The notes under the pieces were generated by a model that was not told the DNA's origin, did no database searches, and was given only the letters and a program-made list of their open reading frames with translations. 64,000 nt of DNA, from the NCBI RefSeq assembly GCF_011045095.1, contig NZ_JAALDL010000013.1, forward strand, positions 104,899-168,898, given 5' to 3'. The position numbers and the translations under genes are program-made. Positions within the stretch are counted from its first letter, which is position 1, and the number at the start of each line of letters is the position of its first letter. This DNA is from Grimontia sedimenti (GTDB taxonomy: Bacteria; Pseudomonadota; Gammaproteobacteria; Enterobacterales; Vibrionaceae). Positions 1 to 9,977 of this stretch are shown piece by piece.

Positions 1-2532
1 CAGAAGCTCTGCCTGAAGCATGTTCAGTGGTTCAACATAGATATTACGCAGGCGGATGGACTCCGCACCCCAAGGGTTTTGCTCCATCAGGTGATCGCTG
101 TTTTCTACCATCAGCACGGCTTTGATGTCCTGCGCCAAACGGTCTCGCAGTTCATCACCCAGTCGCCATAGTGACTCATCCACCAGTTTCTCGTCATAGT
201 ACTGAGAAATCGAAGGGCTGGTCTTGGTGAAGACCATTTCCAGCATACCCAGACGTGTAGAGAAAAATGGCCATTCGCGGCACATCTCTTCAAGATTCTT
301 TAGGTGGCCATTGTCGATGGAGAATTGAATAGCTTGGCCGGCACCCAACCACGCTGGCAGCAGCAAACGGTTTTGGCTCCATGCGAAAATCCATGGGATG
401 GCGCGAAGGCTCTCTACGCCGCCATTCGGGTTACGTTTAGATGGGCGCGAGCCCAATGGCAGTTTGCCCAGTTCCAACTCTGGTGTTGTCGCTCGGAAAT
501 AAGGAACAAAGTCTTCGTGACCACGAACGACGCCACGGTAAGCCTCACAGGAAACTTCACTCAGCGTTTCCATCAGGTCGCGCCATTCCTGCTTAGGTGC
601 AGGTGGTGGCAGCAAGTTCGCTTCCAAGATTGCGCTGGCGTAAAGATTTAAGCTCTGAATGGCCACATCCGGCAGACCCAGTTTGAAGCGGATCATCTCG
701 CCCTGCTCGGTCACTCGCAGACCGCCTTTCAGGCTACGAGGTGGCTGGGACAGCAGTGCAGCGTGCGCAGGCGCACCACCACGACCAATAGAGCCACCGC
801 GACCGTGGAACAGCACCAGATCGACACCTGCTTCTTCACAGAGCTCTACCAGTTGCTCCATGGCTTTATATTGGGCCCAACCTGCCGCCATCACACCCGC
901 GTCTTTGGCGGAGTCTGAGTAGCCAATCATGACCATCTGGAAATTTTGGATAAAGCCGCGGTACCAGTCGATGCTCAGCAGTTGGCTGATCACTGACTTG
1001 GCATTGTTGAGGTCTTCCAGAGTTTCAAACAGCGGACACACGTCCATGCGGAACGGACAGCCAGCTTCTTTCAGAAGAAGGTGAACCGCCAGCACATCAG
1101 ACGCTGTGCGTGCCATGGAGATGACATAGGCACCCAGCGCTTCACGAGGCTGCTGTGCAACGATACGGCAGGTATCCAGCACTTCCTGCACTTCATCAGA
1201 AGGCTCCCAGTCACGTGGCAGTAAAGGACGCTTAGAGCTCAGTTCACGGATCAGGAACGCTTGCTTGTCCTGCTCGCTCCACTGGCTGTAGTCGCCCATG
1301 CCCAATGTGCGGGTCACTTCAGACAGCACATTCGCGTGGCGGGTGCTTTCCTGACGGATATCCAGCTTAATGAGGTTAACACCGAAGGTGCGGATACGGC
1401 GCAGCGTATCAAGCAGCAGGCCATCAGCGATGATGCCCATGCCACATTCATGCAACGACTGGTAGCAGGCGTGCAGCGGTGTCCACAATTGGTCAACGTT
1501 GGTCAGAATGTCTTTTTCATCGCTACGGCGGCCGTGGATTTGGGCGTCCAGGTGATCCAGGGTATTGGTCAGTGTTTGACGCAGTGATTTCAGGATAGCA
1601 CGGTAAGGTTCGTGCTCATCACCGGCCATTGCGCGAACCATCTCATTACAGCGGGTCATCGACAGCTCGCTGATGAGCTCCTGAATGTCGCCGAGATAAA
1701 GGTCAGCCGCTTTCCAGCGGGACAACAGCAGCACTTCACGGGTGACTTCTGATGTCACGAATGGGTTTCCGTCGCGGTCACCGCCCATCCAGCTCGAGAT
1801 CTGGATTGGCGATGCTTCAACTGTCAGGCCGCGGCCAAGGTGGCGCTTCATCTTTTGGTCAAATTGACGCAGGAATTCCGGTACGGCTTGCCACAGGCTG
1901 TTTTCAATCACGGCATAACCCCATTTGGCTTCATCAAGCGGGGTTGGGCGTTGCTTACGGATAACGTCAGAGTGCCACGCCTGAGCAATCAGTTGCTCCA
2001 GACGCAGTTCTGCTTTATCACGCTCGCTGGAAGAGAGGTCGCCAAGTTCAAGTTTGGACAAACATTTGTTGATTTGAACCAGCTTATGAATGGTAGTACG
2101 ACGCGCGATTTCCGTCGGGTGTGCTGTCAGCACCAGTTCGATCTTCAGGTCATCGACGGCTTTATCACGCTCACCGTCAGACACATCTGCGTTTTGCAGT
2201 CGCATAAACAGATCGTCCAGTGAGTCAGGATTACATACCTGCTCTTCACAGTGGCGAGAAACAGAATGGTACTGTTCAGCGATATTGGTGAGGTTGAGGA
2301 ACTGGCTGAATGCGCGCGCTACAGGAAGTAGTTGGTCATTCGGCAGGCTTTGTAGCACATCGATCAGCTTGGCGTGATCATCTTTATTACCCGCAGAAGC
2401 GGATTTAGAGAGCTGACGGATCTCTTCTACTTTGGCCAGCAATTCTTCACCGTGGGCACCTTTGATGGTGTTGCCCAGAAGGTGACCGAGCATGCTGACA
2501 TTGCTCTTTAGAGCGTCATACTTGTCATTCAT
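1..2532 (-). CDS. ppc: Phosphoenolpyruvate carboxylase (3' end outside window)
   Basis: Carboxylates phosphoenolpyruvate with bicarbonate to oxaloacetate, refilling the TCA cycle in the cytoplasm. The reverse strand is open from ATG 2532 to the window edge, giving 844 codons; the family is about 880 residues, so only the last few dozen residues are missing. The N-terminal signature LTAHPTEI places the catalytic His at residue 138, the position used in E. coli. Downstream are [13 protein letters not shown], the glycine loop [12 protein letters not shown] and [10 protein letters not shown], all family hallmarks. It is transcribed divergently from argC. No strong Shine-Dalgarno is visible ahead of the ATG. 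Identity is certain; only the C-terminus cannot be seen. Confidence 0.97.
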   Translation of the reverse strand, partial: MNDKYDALKSNVSMLGHLLGNTIKGAHGEELLAKVEEIRQLSKSASAGNKDDHAKLIDVLQSLPNDQLLPVARAFSQFLNLTNIAEQYHSVSRHCEEQVCNPDSLDDLFMRLQNADVSDGERDKAVDDLKIELVLTAHPTEIARRTTIHKLVQINKCLSKLELGDLSSSERDKAELRLEQLIAQAWHSDVIRKQRPTPLDEAKWGYAVIENSLWQAVPEFLRQFDQKMKRHLGRGLTVEASPIQISSWMGGDRDGNPFVTSEVTREVLLLSRWKAADLYLGDIQELISELSMTRCNEMVRAMAGDEHEPYRAILKSLRQTLTNTLDHLDAQIHGRRSDEKDILTNVDQLWTPLHACYQSLHECGMGIIADGLLLDTLRRIRTFGVNLIKLDIRQESTRHANVLSEVTRTLGMGDYSQWSEQDKQAFLIRELSSKRPLLPRDWEPSDEVQEVLDTCRIVAQQPREALGAYVISMARTASDVLAVHLLLKEAGCPFRMDVCPLFETLEDLNNAKSVISQLLSIDWYRGFIQNFQMVMIGYSDSAKDAGVMAAGWAQYKAMEQLVELCEEAGVDLVLFHGRGGSIGRGGAPAHAALLSQPPRSLKGGLRVTEQGEMIRFKLGLPDVAIQSLNLYASAILEANLLPPPAPKQEWRDLMETLSEVSCEAYRGVVRGHEDFVPYFRATTPELELGKLPLGSRPSKRNPNGGVESLRAIPWIFAWSQNRLLLPAWLGAGQAIQFSIDNGHLKNLEEMCREWPFFSTRLGMLEMVFTKTSPSISQYYDEKLVDESLWRLGDELRDRLAQDIKAVLMVENSDHLMEQNPWGAESIRLRNIYVEPLNMLQAELL

Positions 2533-3010
2533 AGTGCGTCCGTTTCGTAACTTTGTTACATCCAAATTGCAATCGTAATGGCTCAATCTAGCCAATGAGT
2601 GGCATAAAGGTCAATCACCCACCGTATTATTTCACCGCATTTTTTTGTCTATCCCTTGAGCAATAAGGCATTGCGGAAGTTGTAACAAAATTACATTTAA
2701 AGCACAGGGTTTAGGCAAAAACGCCAGCCTGTCGCAGGTGGGTGACTTTATTTTAAACAGACTGTTGACATTAGTCATTTATCACGCTAAAAAGCACATA
2801 TAAATTCATTTAAAATGAATAAACAATTATAATTCGCCAAAAAAAGCTCATGGAAGCAGCGAAAAGGTACGATACGAATATGGATAAGTTCTCAAACTCC
2901 CTTCTCCAGCGACGACGCCGACGTTAAAAACGTTGGGCGTATCTGCCCCTCCTGCAGCTGAGCGAGCTGAATGTTTCATCATTCTACCCAAAGAAATAAA
3001 CGGACTTTTC
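2533..3010. other. ppc-argC divergent intergenic region
   Basis: This stretch of 478 bases holds no convincing gene on either strand. It carries the divergent promoters of ppc and the arg operon, including a TTGACA at 2765-2770 and the candidate ARG boxes listed separately. In V. cholerae, as I remember it, argE lies here divergent from argC; no deacetylase-like reading frame is present in this genome. Confidence 0.6.
2793..2831 (+). promoter_or_regulatory. Candidate tandem ARG boxes (ArgR operator) upstream of argC
   Basis: ATTCA at 2804-2808 is the right half of one possible 18-bp ARG box (2793-2810). TGAAT at 2816-2820 is the left half of a second (2814-2831). The two boxes are separated by exactly 3 bp, the spacing known for ArgR hexamer sites. 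Each box has one good and one poor half. TTGACA at 2765-2770 with an A/T-rich -10 around 2788-2793 would put the operator across the start of transcription. The site is inferred from pattern and context. Confidence 0.45.
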
Positions 3011-4018
3011 ATGTTAAAGACAGTGATTGTCGGTGCAAGTGGATACACAGGTGCCGAGCTGACCAAAATGGTATTTCTTCATCCTGAGCTTGAGCTTTCA
3101 GGATTGTATGTCTCTGAAAACAGTGTGGATGCGAACAAATCTATCGGTGATTTGCACGGTGCACTGAAAGGTCTGGTAGACCTTCCACTTCAGCCTCTTA
3201 AAGATGTCAGTGCTGTCGCGAAATCTGCGGATGTCGTGTTGCTGGCAACGGCGCATGAAGTCAGTCACAACATTGCACCAACCTTCCTAGCTGAAGGCTG
3301 CAAGGTCTTTGATTTGTCTGGCGCATTCCGCGTTCAATCTGACAGCTTCTATACCGACTACTACGGCTTCGAGCACCAATATGGCGAGTGGCTGGAAAAA
3401 GCGGTTTATGGTCTGGCGGAATGGAACGAAGCAGATATTGCAAAAGCCGATTTGGTTGCAGTGCCGGGTTGTTACCCAACTGCGTCACAGCTGGCGTTGA
3501 AGCCACTGCTCGATGCAGGACTTATCGACACCCAACAATGGCCGGTGATCAATGCGGTAAGCGGTGTGTCTGGTGCGGGTCGCAAAGCGTCTATGACCAA
3601 CAGCTTCTGCGAAGTTAGCCTCCATGCTTACGGTGTATTCACCCACCGTCACCAACCGGAAATTTCTACTCACTTGGGTTGTGATGTGATTTTTATACCG
3701 CATCTTGGCAACTTTAAGCGCGGCATTCTCGCGACCATTACGGCCAAACTGGCAGAAGGCGTCAGTGAAGTTCAGGTAACAGAAGCGCTGGAAAAAGCTT
3801 ACGAAAACAAAACTTTGGTTCGTCCATTGGGCGCGGGTCAAAGTGCGAAGCTGCAATCTGTTCAAAACACCGGATTTTGCGATATTGGCTGGTCTGTGAA
3901 AGGTCAACACGTGATTCTGACGTCAGCCATCGATAACTTGCTGAAAGGTGCCGCCAGTCAGGCGATGCAGTGCATAAACATTCGCTTTGGATTCTCGCCG
4001 CTCACGGCGATTGTGTAG
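3011..4018 (+). CDS. argC: N-acetyl-gamma-glutamyl-phosphate reductase
   Basis: Third step of arginine synthesis: NADPH-dependent reduction of N-acetylglutamyl phosphate to the semialdehyde. The ATG at 3011 is preferred over the upstream in-frame start at 2933 because [17 protein letters not shown] begins directly with the Rossmann glycine motif. The catalytic Cys is residue 154 in VPGCYPT. The C-terminal [16 protein letters not shown] is the classic family ending. At 335 residues it has the usual length. It is the first gene of argC-argB-argG-argHA, all on the same strand with short gaps, and is probably controlled by ArgR through the upstream ARG boxes. Confidence 0.97.
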   Translation: MLKTVIVGASGYTGAELTKMVFLHPELELSGLYVSENSVDANKSIGDLHGALKGLVDLPLQPLKDVSAVAKSADVVLLATAHEVSHNIAPTFLAEGCKVFDLSGAFRVQSDSFYTDYYGFEHQYGEWLEKAVYGLAEWNEADIAKADLVAVPGCYPTASQLALKPLLDAGLIDTQQWPVINAVSGVSGAGRKASMTNSFCEVSLHAYGVFTHRHQPEISTHLGCDVIFIPHLGNFKRGILATITAKLAEGVSEVQVTEALEKAYENKTLVRPLGAGQSAKLQSVQNTGFCDIGWSVKGQHVILTSAIDNLLKGAASQAMQCINIRFGFSPLTAIV

Positions 4019-4028
4019 GAGAGTGGCA

Positions 4029-4808
4029 ATGAGTTTACGTCCTTTGGTAGTCAAACTGGGTGGTGCAGCGCTGTCTTGCACAGAGACTCTGAATAAATTA
4101 TTCGCGTCAATCAGCCAGTATCAGGCTTCTGCGCATCGCCAATTGGTGATTGTTCACGGTGGTGGCTACCTCGTTGATGACTTGATGAATGCGCTGAATC
4201 TGAAAGTGGAGAAAAAGCAGGGTTTGCGAGTCACTCCAAAAGAACAGATCAATGTGGTCGCGGGTGCGCTGGCGGGTACGGCCAATAAACTGCTGCAGGG
4301 CGAGGCAATCAAATGTGGCATTAACGCAGTTGGTCTGAGTCTGGCTGACGGCGGTTTATGTAAAGTGACCCAACTTGACCCTGAGCTTGGCAATGTGGGT
4401 AAGGCAACACCGGGCGATTCGTCCGTCGTACAAGCGATTTTGTCAGCAGGTGCAGTGCCCATCATCAGCTCTATCGGTATTGATGCTGAAGGCGAACTGA
4501 TGAACGTGAATGCGGATCAGGCGGCAGTGGCAGTCGCGGCTGCGTTGGATGCTGAACTGGTTCTGCTTTCAGACGTGAGTGGCGTTCTCAATGGCAAAGG
4601 CAAACTCATGTCAACGCTTGATGAGAAATTAGCAGATGAATTAATTGAAAGCGGCGTGATCACTGACGGCATGATCGTCAAAGTGAAAGCGGCGTTTGAA
4701 GCGGCAAACGCGTTGGGGCGTCCTATTCAGGTCGCGAGCTGGCGTTACCCCGAGAAGCTCGCTGAGATGTTCGGCGGCAGCAATATCGGCACCCGTTTCA
4801 CCGTATAA
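4029..4808 (+). CDS. argB: Acetylglutamate kinase
   Basis: Phosphorylates N-acetylglutamate, the second step of arginine synthesis, in the cytoplasm. The 259-residue product opens with [14 protein letters not shown] (amino-acid kinase fold, nucleotide-binding Lys), then VIVHGGG for substrate binding, and later [15 protein letters not shown] and LLSDVSGVL. Start 4029 is chosen because a TAGGAGAG Shine-Dalgarno precedes it and homologues begin here; an in-frame upstream ATG at 3987 lies inside argC. It follows the argC stop by 10 bases, so the two are translationally close. The short, enterobacterial-type length suggests a non-allosteric enzyme, which is an inference. Confidence 0.96.
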   Translation: MSLRPLVVKLGGAALSCTETLNKLFASISQYQASAHRQLVIVHGGGYLVDDLMNALNLKVEKKQGLRVTPKEQINVVAGALAGTANKLLQGEAIKCGINAVGLSLADGGLCKVTQLDPELGNVGKATPGDSSVVQAILSAGAVPIISSIGIDAEGELMNVNADQAAVAVAAALDAELVLLSDVSGVLNGKGKLMSTLDEKLADELIESGVITDGMIVKVKAAFEAANALGRPIQVASWRYPEKLAEMFGGSNIGTRFTV

Positions 4809-4877
4809 AAAACACAGAATTTATTAGTCGTTACCGCCTGTACTGACCGTCAGAGCGGTGAACATGGAGAAGTTAAA

Positions 4878-6089
4878 ATGAGCGATATCAAAAAGGTAGT
4901 ACTAGCATACTCTGGCGGTCTGGATACGTCTGCGATCATTCCTTGGCTGAAAGAGAACTATGACTGTGAAGTCGTGGCATTCGTTGCCGATGTGGGCCAG
5001 GGCGAAGAAGAGCTGGTTGGCATTGAAGAGAAAGCGATCGCTTCAGGTGCGTCAGCGTGTTACATCGCTGATCTGAAAGAAGAGATGGTCGCAGACTACA
5101 TCTACCCAAGCCTGAAAACCGGTGCAGTTTACGAAGGTAAATACCTGCTGGGTACGTCAATGGCACGTCCAATCATCGCAAAAGCACAAGTGGAATGTGC
5201 GCTGGAAGTTGGCGCAGATGCACTGTGTCACGGTTGTACCGGTAAAGGGAATGACCAGGTGCGTTTCGAAAGCGCGTTTGCTGCGCTGGCACCACAACTG
5301 AAAGTGATAGCACCTTGGCGTGAGTGGGACCTGCGTTCTCGTGAAGCCCTGCTGGATTACCTGGCAGAGCGCAACATCCCTTGTACTGCAAGCCTTGAGA
5401 AAATCTACAGCCGTGATGCAAACGCATGGCACATCTCTACCGAAGGTGGCGTACTGGAAGATACCTGGAACCAGCCAAACGAACTTTGCTGGGTATGGAC
5501 TGTGGACCCAGAGCAGGCACCTGACCAGTCTGAAACCGTTTCTCTGTTGATTGAGAAAGGCGAAGTAGTAGCGGTTGACGGTGAGCGTATGAGCCCATAC
5601 CAAGTGCTGACCACGCTGAATGAGAAAGGCGCGCGTCATGGTGTAGGCCGTGTCGATATCGTTGAAAACCGTCTGGTCGGCATGAAGTCCCGCGGCTGTT
5701 ACGAAACTCCGGGCGGCACCATCATGATGGAAGCCCTGCGTGGTGTTGAGCAGCTGGTTCTGGACAAAGATTGCTACGAATACCGTGAAGAGATTGGCCT
5801 GAAAGCATCTCACCTTATCTATGATGGCCGTTGGTTCACGCCGCTGTGTAAGTCACTTCTGGCGGCAGCAGAATCACTGGCTGAGCCAGTAAGTGGTGAA
5901 GTAGTAGTGAAACTGTACAAAGGACAGGCTACAGTAGTGCAGAAGCGCTCGCTCAACAGCCTGTACTCCGAAGAATTCGCGACTTTCGGTGAAGATGACG
6001 TATACGACCACAGCCATGCTGGTGGCTTTATCCGTCTCTACTCGCTGTCGAGCCGTATTCGTGCGCTGAACGAGAAAAAACAAAAATAA
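4878..6089 (+). CDS. argG: Argininosuccinate synthase
   Basis: Joins citrulline and aspartate with ATP to form argininosuccinate. The 403-residue protein starts with the PP-loop [15 protein letters not shown], followed by the conserved blocks [26 protein letters not shown] and [12 protein letters not shown]. The ATG at 4878 has an upstream GGAGAAG. It sits third in the arg operon, 69 bases after argB, and precedes argHA by 40 bases, so the last two steps of arginine synthesis are encoded side by side. Length and motifs are ordinary. Confidence 0.98.
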   Translation: MSDIKKVVLAYSGGLDTSAIIPWLKENYDCEVVAFVADVGQGEEELVGIEEKAIASGASACYIADLKEEMVADYIYPSLKTGAVYEGKYLLGTSMARPIIAKAQVECALEVGADALCHGCTGKGNDQVRFESAFAALAPQLKVIAPWREWDLRSREALLDYLAERNIPCTASLEKIYSRDANAWHISTEGGVLEDTWNQPNELCWVWTVDPEQAPDQSETVSLLIEKGEVVAVDGERMSPYQVLTTLNEKGARHGVGRVDIVENRLVGMKSRGCYETPGGTIMMEALRGVEQLVLDKDCYEYREEIGLKASHLIYDGRWFTPLCKSLLAAAESLAEPVSGEVVVKLYKGQATVVQKRSLNSLYSEEFATFGEDDVYDHSHAGGFIRLYSLSSRIRALNEKKQK

Positions 6090-6129
6090 ACAGCAGCTGG
6101 AAGCAATAGAGTTTTAAGGAGAAGTAAGT

Positions 6130-8007
6130 ATGGCGTTATGGGGCGGAAGGTTTAGTCAGGCAGCAGACACGCGGTTCAAGCAGTTTAACGATTCGTTGCG
6201 TTTTGACTATCGCCTCGCGGAGCAGGACATCGTAGGTTCAATTGCCTGGTCAAAGGCACTGCGCTCAGTGGGCGTATTGTCTGAGATTGAGCAGCAACGC
6301 CTCGAGCTTGCACTGAATGAAATCAAGCTGGCTGTGATGGAAGATCCAGAGCAGATCCTGCGCTCTGACGCTGAAGACATTCACAGTTGGGTGGAGCAGC
6401 AACTGATTGCCAAAGTGGGCGATCTGGGCAAAAAGCTGCACACCGGTCGTTCACGTAACGATCAGGTCGCCACTGACCTTAAGCTTTGGTGTCGTCAGCA
6501 GGGTCAACAACTTCTCCTTGCACTCGATAAACTGCAAAACCAGATGGTAAAAGTCGCGGCAGAAAACCAGAACACGGTTCTGCCGGGCTATACCCACCTT
6601 CAACGTGCCCAGCCAGTGACATTTGCACACTGGTGTCTGGCTTACGTTGAAATGTTCGAGCGTGACTACTCGCGCCTGAGTGATGCACTGAACCGCTTGG
6701 ATACCTGCCCATTGGGCTCAGGTGCTCTGGCAGGTACGGCGTATCCGATTGATCGTGAAGCACTGGCTCACAGTCTGGGTTTCCGCCGTGCAACCCGCAA
6801 CAGCCTGGATTCGGTTTCTGACCGTGACCATGTGATGGAGCTGATGTCTGTGGCATCGGTGTCTATGCTTCACCTGTCGCGCATGGCAGAAGATCTGATT
6901 TTCTACAACTCTGGCGAGTCCAACTTTGTTGAGCTTGCAGACGCTGTGACATCAGGTTCATCCCTGATGCCACAAAAGAAAAACCCGGACGCGCTTGAGC
7001 TTATCCGTGGTAAGACGGGCCGCGTTTACGGCGCTATGTCTGCGATGATGATGACAGTGAAAGCACTGCCGCTCGCCTACAACAAAGACATGCAGGAAGA
7101 CAAAGAAGGGCTATTCGACGCGCTCGACACCTGGTTTGACTGTATTGAGATGGCTGCGCTTTGTTTTGATGGCATCAAAATCAACAAAGACCGCACGCTG
7201 GAAGCGGCGATGCAAGGTTATTCCAACGCGACGGAGCTTGCGGATTATCTGGTTGCCAAAGGCATTCCTTTCCGTGAAGCGCACCATATCGTGGGCGTGG
7301 CTGTGGTCGCCGCCATTGAAAAAGGTTGTGCGCTGGAAGAGCTTTCTCTTGATGACATGAAGCAGTTCTCGCCAGTGATTGACGAGGATGTTTATCCCAT
7401 CCTCACCATCGAATCCTGCCTTGAAAAGCGTTGTGCGCTGGGTGGCGTGGCGCCGAATCAGGTGGAATATGCCATTAGTCAGGCAGAAAAGCGTTTGGAA
7501 AAACGTTACTCGCCAAGCGTGAAAGTGCGTGGCGCGCGTCTTACTGACCTCGATGCGATTGAAGGCATGGTGGTTTACTGGGCGGGACTGGGTGAAAACC
7601 TGCCGCGTGAACGTAATGAACTGGTTCGTGATATTGGTTCGTTTGCGGTTGCGGAGCATCAGGGTGAAGTGACAGGTTGTGCGTCGCTCTACGTTTATGA
7701 CTCGGGCCTTGCGGAAGTGCGCTCTTTGGGCGTAGAAGCAGGCTGGCAGAACCAAGGGCAGGGCAGCGCGATAGTTCAGCATCTGCTGAAAAAAGCGAGC
7801 GGCATGGCCATCAAGAAAGTGTTTGTGCTGACCCGCGTACCAGAGTTCTTTATGCGTCAGGGCTTTATTCCAACTTCTAAATCTTTGCTGCCTGAAAAGG
7901 TGATGAAAGATTGCGACCGCTGTCCACGCCTTCATGCGTGTGATGAAGTGGCGCTGGAGTTTACCTTTGATCAGGACAGGTTGATTGCTAAAGCCAACGT
8001 CGCTTAA
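6130..8007 (+). CDS. argHA: Bifunctional argininosuccinate lyase / N-acetylglutamate synthase
   Basis: A fusion that carries both the last and the first step of arginine synthesis. Residues 1 to about 457 are argininosuccinate lyase ([24 protein letters not shown], and the signature [15 protein letters not shown] with the catalytic Ser loop). Residues about 460-625 are a GNAT acetyltransferase beginning [12 protein letters not shown], with the acetyl-CoA loop around [11 protein letters not shown] and a C-terminal C-x2-C...C cluster ([13 protein letters not shown]) typical of short N-acetylglutamate synthases. Such ArgH(A) fusions are known in Vibrio and Moritella. A good Shine-Dalgarno (AAGGAGAAG) precedes ATG 6130. 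It ends the arg operon, just before an intrinsic terminator. Confidence 0.96.
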   Translation: MALWGGRFSQAADTRFKQFNDSLRFDYRLAEQDIVGSIAWSKALRSVGVLSEIEQQRLELALNEIKLAVMEDPEQILRSDAEDIHSWVEQQLIAKVGDLGKKLHTGRSRNDQVATDLKLWCRQQGQQLLLALDKLQNQMVKVAAENQNTVLPGYTHLQRAQPVTFAHWCLAYVEMFERDYSRLSDALNRLDTCPLGSGALAGTAYPIDREALAHSLGFRRATRNSLDSVSDRDHVMELMSVASVSMLHLSRMAEDLIFYNSGESNFVELADAVTSGSSLMPQKKNPDALELIRGKTGRVYGAMSAMMMTVKALPLAYNKDMQEDKEGLFDALDTWFDCIEMAALCFDGIKINKDRTLEAAMQGYSNATELADYLVAKGIPFREAHHIVGVAVVAAIEKGCALEELSLDDMKQFSPVIDEDVYPILTIESCLEKRCALGGVAPNQVEYAISQAEKRLEKRYSPSVKVRGARLTDLDAIEGMVVYWAGLGENLPRERNELVRDIGSFAVAEHQGEVTGCASLYVYDSGLAEVRSLGVEAGWQNQGQGSAIVQHLLKKASGMAIKKVFVLTRVPEFFMRQGFIPTSKSLLPEKVMKDCDRCPRLHACDEVALEFTFDQDRLIAKANVA

Positions 8008-8026
8008 ACAAGCATCGAATGAATAA

Positions 8027-8049
8027 AAACCGGCTTAGGCCGGTTTTTT
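8027..8049. terminator. Intrinsic terminator after argHA
   Basis: The stem AAACCGGC / GCCGGTTT with a TTAG loop is followed by T6. It ends the arg operon. The reverse strand also has a T-rich tail, so it can serve the convergent DUF3624 gene as well. Confidence 0.85.
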
Positions 8050-8063
8050 GCGTTTTCTAGTCG

Positions 8064-8315
8064 CTATTTTTTGGGTTCGGGCGCATTCATCCGAAACGGC
8101 ATCAGAATGAGGTGAAGGGAGAGCAATATGGCGCTGGCACCCGCACCAAAGAGCAAGGTGATGGACTCTATCGATGTCGGTGTATCGCTGAACCCGATAA
8201 ACCATATCGGCCACAGCACCAGATTCATCACAGCAAGTTGAATCATGCAACGTTTGCAACGTCCGAGTTTGGCTCGGATGGTGAGAGAAGCGTCTTTGCA
8301 GAAGCGGCAGCTCAT
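8064..8315 (-). CDS. DUF3624 family small Cys-rich membrane protein
   Basis: An 83-residue protein of unknown function. It begins MSCRFCKDAS, continues with GRCKRCM, giving two C-x2-C pairs near the N-terminus that could bind a metal, and then has two hydrophobic segments (about residues 28-42 and 53-72). This matches my memory of the Vibrio DUF3624 family, which lies next to argH in related species. A longer in-frame version starting at 8385 in another frame was not chosen, because the Cys motifs are in this frame. It is convergent with argHA and separated from it by the terminator. Function cannot be assigned from sequence. Confidence 0.75.
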   Translation of the reverse strand: MSCRFCKDASLTIRAKLGRCKRCMIQLAVMNLVLWPIWFIGFSDTPTSIESITLLFGAGASAILLSLHLILMPFRMNAPEPKK

Positions 8316-8357
8316 GAATAGTAAGCCTTAAAATATCAACTCGTTGCAGCCTACAAA

Positions 8358-8383
8358 GAAAAAAGCCCTCCGTAAAGGAGGGC
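8358..8383 (-). terminator. Intrinsic terminator after the Lpd-like gene
   Basis: The stem GCCCTCC / GGAGGGC has a 5-base loop and, read on the minus strand, is followed by T6. It terminates the leftward flavoprotein gene that ends at 8454. Confidence 0.8.
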
Positions 8384-8453
8384 AAATCATAAACCGAATC
8401 TTGGGGAGAGTCCGGTGTGCAAGTAAAGGGATTAACTTGTTATTGGAATCTTT

Positions 8454-9905
8454 TTAACAGCCTGGACCACAATCCAAGCAGTGTTTGATCATTTCAGGAC
8501 CTAAGTGCAGTTTGGCGTTCAGGTCACGCAGTGCAGTACGCACACCTTCTTCAATCACCGGGTGATAGAAAGGCATATCCAGCATCTGTGAAATGGTCAT
8601 TTTGTTTTGGTGTGCCCAAGCCAGCAGGTGCGCCAGATGTTCTGCGTTCGGGCCCATCATCTCTGCACCAAGGAAGCGACCGGTACCCTGCTCACCGTAA
8701 ACGTGCAGCACACCTTTGTTTCGTAACATGACACGTGAGCGGCCTTGACCTTCAAACGACACAACACCGGTTTCGAAACAGCCACAGGTGCCAAGACGTG
8801 CGGTGATTTCTTTGTAGGTTTCACCCACCATGGCAATTTGTGGATCAGAGAACACTGCAGCGATTTTGCTTCGGCGCAGACCCGCACGGATATCTGGGAA
8901 TCGACCTGCGTTATCACCGGCGATTCGGCCCTGATCCGCTGCTTCGTGAAGCAATGGGATCTGGTTGCTCGCATCTCCTGAGATAAAAATCGACGCGACA
9001 CTGGTTTGCATGGTGTATGGGTCAGCCGTTGGTACACCGCGTGCATCCAATTCCATGCCAGTATTTTCAATGTCCAGCTTGTCGACGTTAGGGCGACGGC
9101 CGGTGGCTGCCAGCACGTAGTCCACTTCCATACGCTGTTCCTGACCTTGTTTGTCGAGGTAACGGATATGGACTTTTTCGCCTTCGCGCACCATTTCTTC
9201 GACTTTAGCGTCAGCGTCCAGATAGAACTCTTCGTTGAAGGCTTTATCTGCGTAAGCCATTACTGTTGGGTCAGTTAAAGGACCTACCTGACCGCCAACA
9301 CCGAAGACTTTGACTTTCACGCCAAGGCGATGCAATGACTGACCAAGCTCAAGACCGATAACGCCCGGACCAAATACCGCGACAGACTCTGGCAAATCAT
9401 CCCAATCGAATACGTCATCGTTCACAATCAGACGGTCACCCAAATCATTCCAAGGTGCCGGCCAAGTTGGGCGTGAGCCCGTCGCAATGACAATGCGTTT
9501 TGCTTCAATGCGGGTGTGGTCGTCTACGATGAGAGTGTTATCGTCAACAAACTTGGCGTAACCGCTGATTTTGTCTTCTGCCGGGATTTCATCAACACCT
9601 TCGAGAACAAAGCCAACGAAACGGTCGCGTTCGCGTTTCACACGATCCATCACCTCGCGGCCATTAATTTTAATTTCACCTTGAGGATGCACGCCAAAAC
9701 CCGGCGCTTTTTCGATGTGGTGAACAGCTTCTGCAGCTGCAATCAGAAGTTTCGATGGCATACAGCCAACGCGCGCACAGGTCGTGCCATAAGGACCGCC
9801 TTCGATGATCACAACATTGTCGGTGTGTGCTTTGGCTGCGCGGTAGGCACCCAGCCCCGCGGTACCTCCACCAATGACGGCGACATCTACATTCAAGGTT
9901 TTCAT
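8454..9905 (-). CDS. Lipoamide-dehydrogenase-like flavoprotein disulfide reductase with Cys-rich tail
   Basis: A 483-residue FAD- and NAD(P)H-dependent disulfide reductase. The FAD Rossmann motif is VIGGGTAGLGAY near residue 10. The redox pair lies in TTCARVGCMPSK (C-x4-C), followed by the second nucleotide motif FGPGVIGLELGQ and FISGDASNQ. The C-terminal dimer interface has the catalytic His-Glu dyad in YHPVIEEG. Unlike E. coli Lpd, it ends CLDCGPGC, adding three Cys in a C-x2-C-x3-C tail. It lies 72 bases downstream of the peroxiredoxin-glutaredoxin gene on the same strand, so it may reduce that system rather than act in a 2-oxoacid dehydrogenase complex. That role is inferred. Confidence 0.9.
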   Translation of the reverse strand: MKTLNVDVAVIGGGTAGLGAYRAAKAHTDNVVIIEGGPYGTTCARVGCMPSKLLIAAAEAVHHIEKAPGFGVHPQGEIKINGREVMDRVKRERDRFVGFVLEGVDEIPAEDKISGYAKFVDDNTLIVDDHTRIEAKRIVIATGSRPTWPAPWNDLGDRLIVNDDVFDWDDLPESVAVFGPGVIGLELGQSLHRLGVKVKVFGVGGQVGPLTDPTVMAYADKAFNEEFYLDADAKVEEMVREGEKVHIRYLDKQGQEQRMEVDYVLAATGRRPNVDKLDIENTGMELDARGVPTADPYTMQTSVASIFISGDASNQIPLLHEAADQGRIAGDNAGRFPDIRAGLRRSKIAAVFSDPQIAMVGETYKEITARLGTCGCFETGVVSFEGQGRSRVMLRNKGVLHVYGEQGTGRFLGAEMMGPNAEHLAHLLAWAHQNKMTISQMLDMPFYHPVIEEGVRTALRDLNAKLHLGPEMIKHCLDCGPGC

Positions 9906-9950
9906 TATTATTCTCCAGGTAAATCCGGTTACAAGCTTTAGGATTAAGTA

Positions 9951-9966
9951 GGGCAGCCTAAGCTGC
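9951..9966 (-). other. Intercistronic hairpin between Prx-Grx and Lpd-like genes
   Basis: GGGCAG and CTGCCC pair around a 6-base loop directly after the peroxiredoxin stop codon. There is no strong T-run on the minus strand, so I read it as a weak terminator or mRNA-stabilising hairpin that would let the first gene be expressed more than the second. Confidence 0.45.
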
Positions 9967-9977
9967 CCTGTTCGGTG

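Noticed and set aside
7111-7935. Antisense frame of 274 codons across argHA
   Set aside because: It is a codon-bias shadow of argHA, with no start context and no recognisable domain.
8035-8385. Alternative 116-codon frame over the DUF3624 gene
   Set aside because: It reads through the terminator stem, and the CxxC motifs belong to the other frame.
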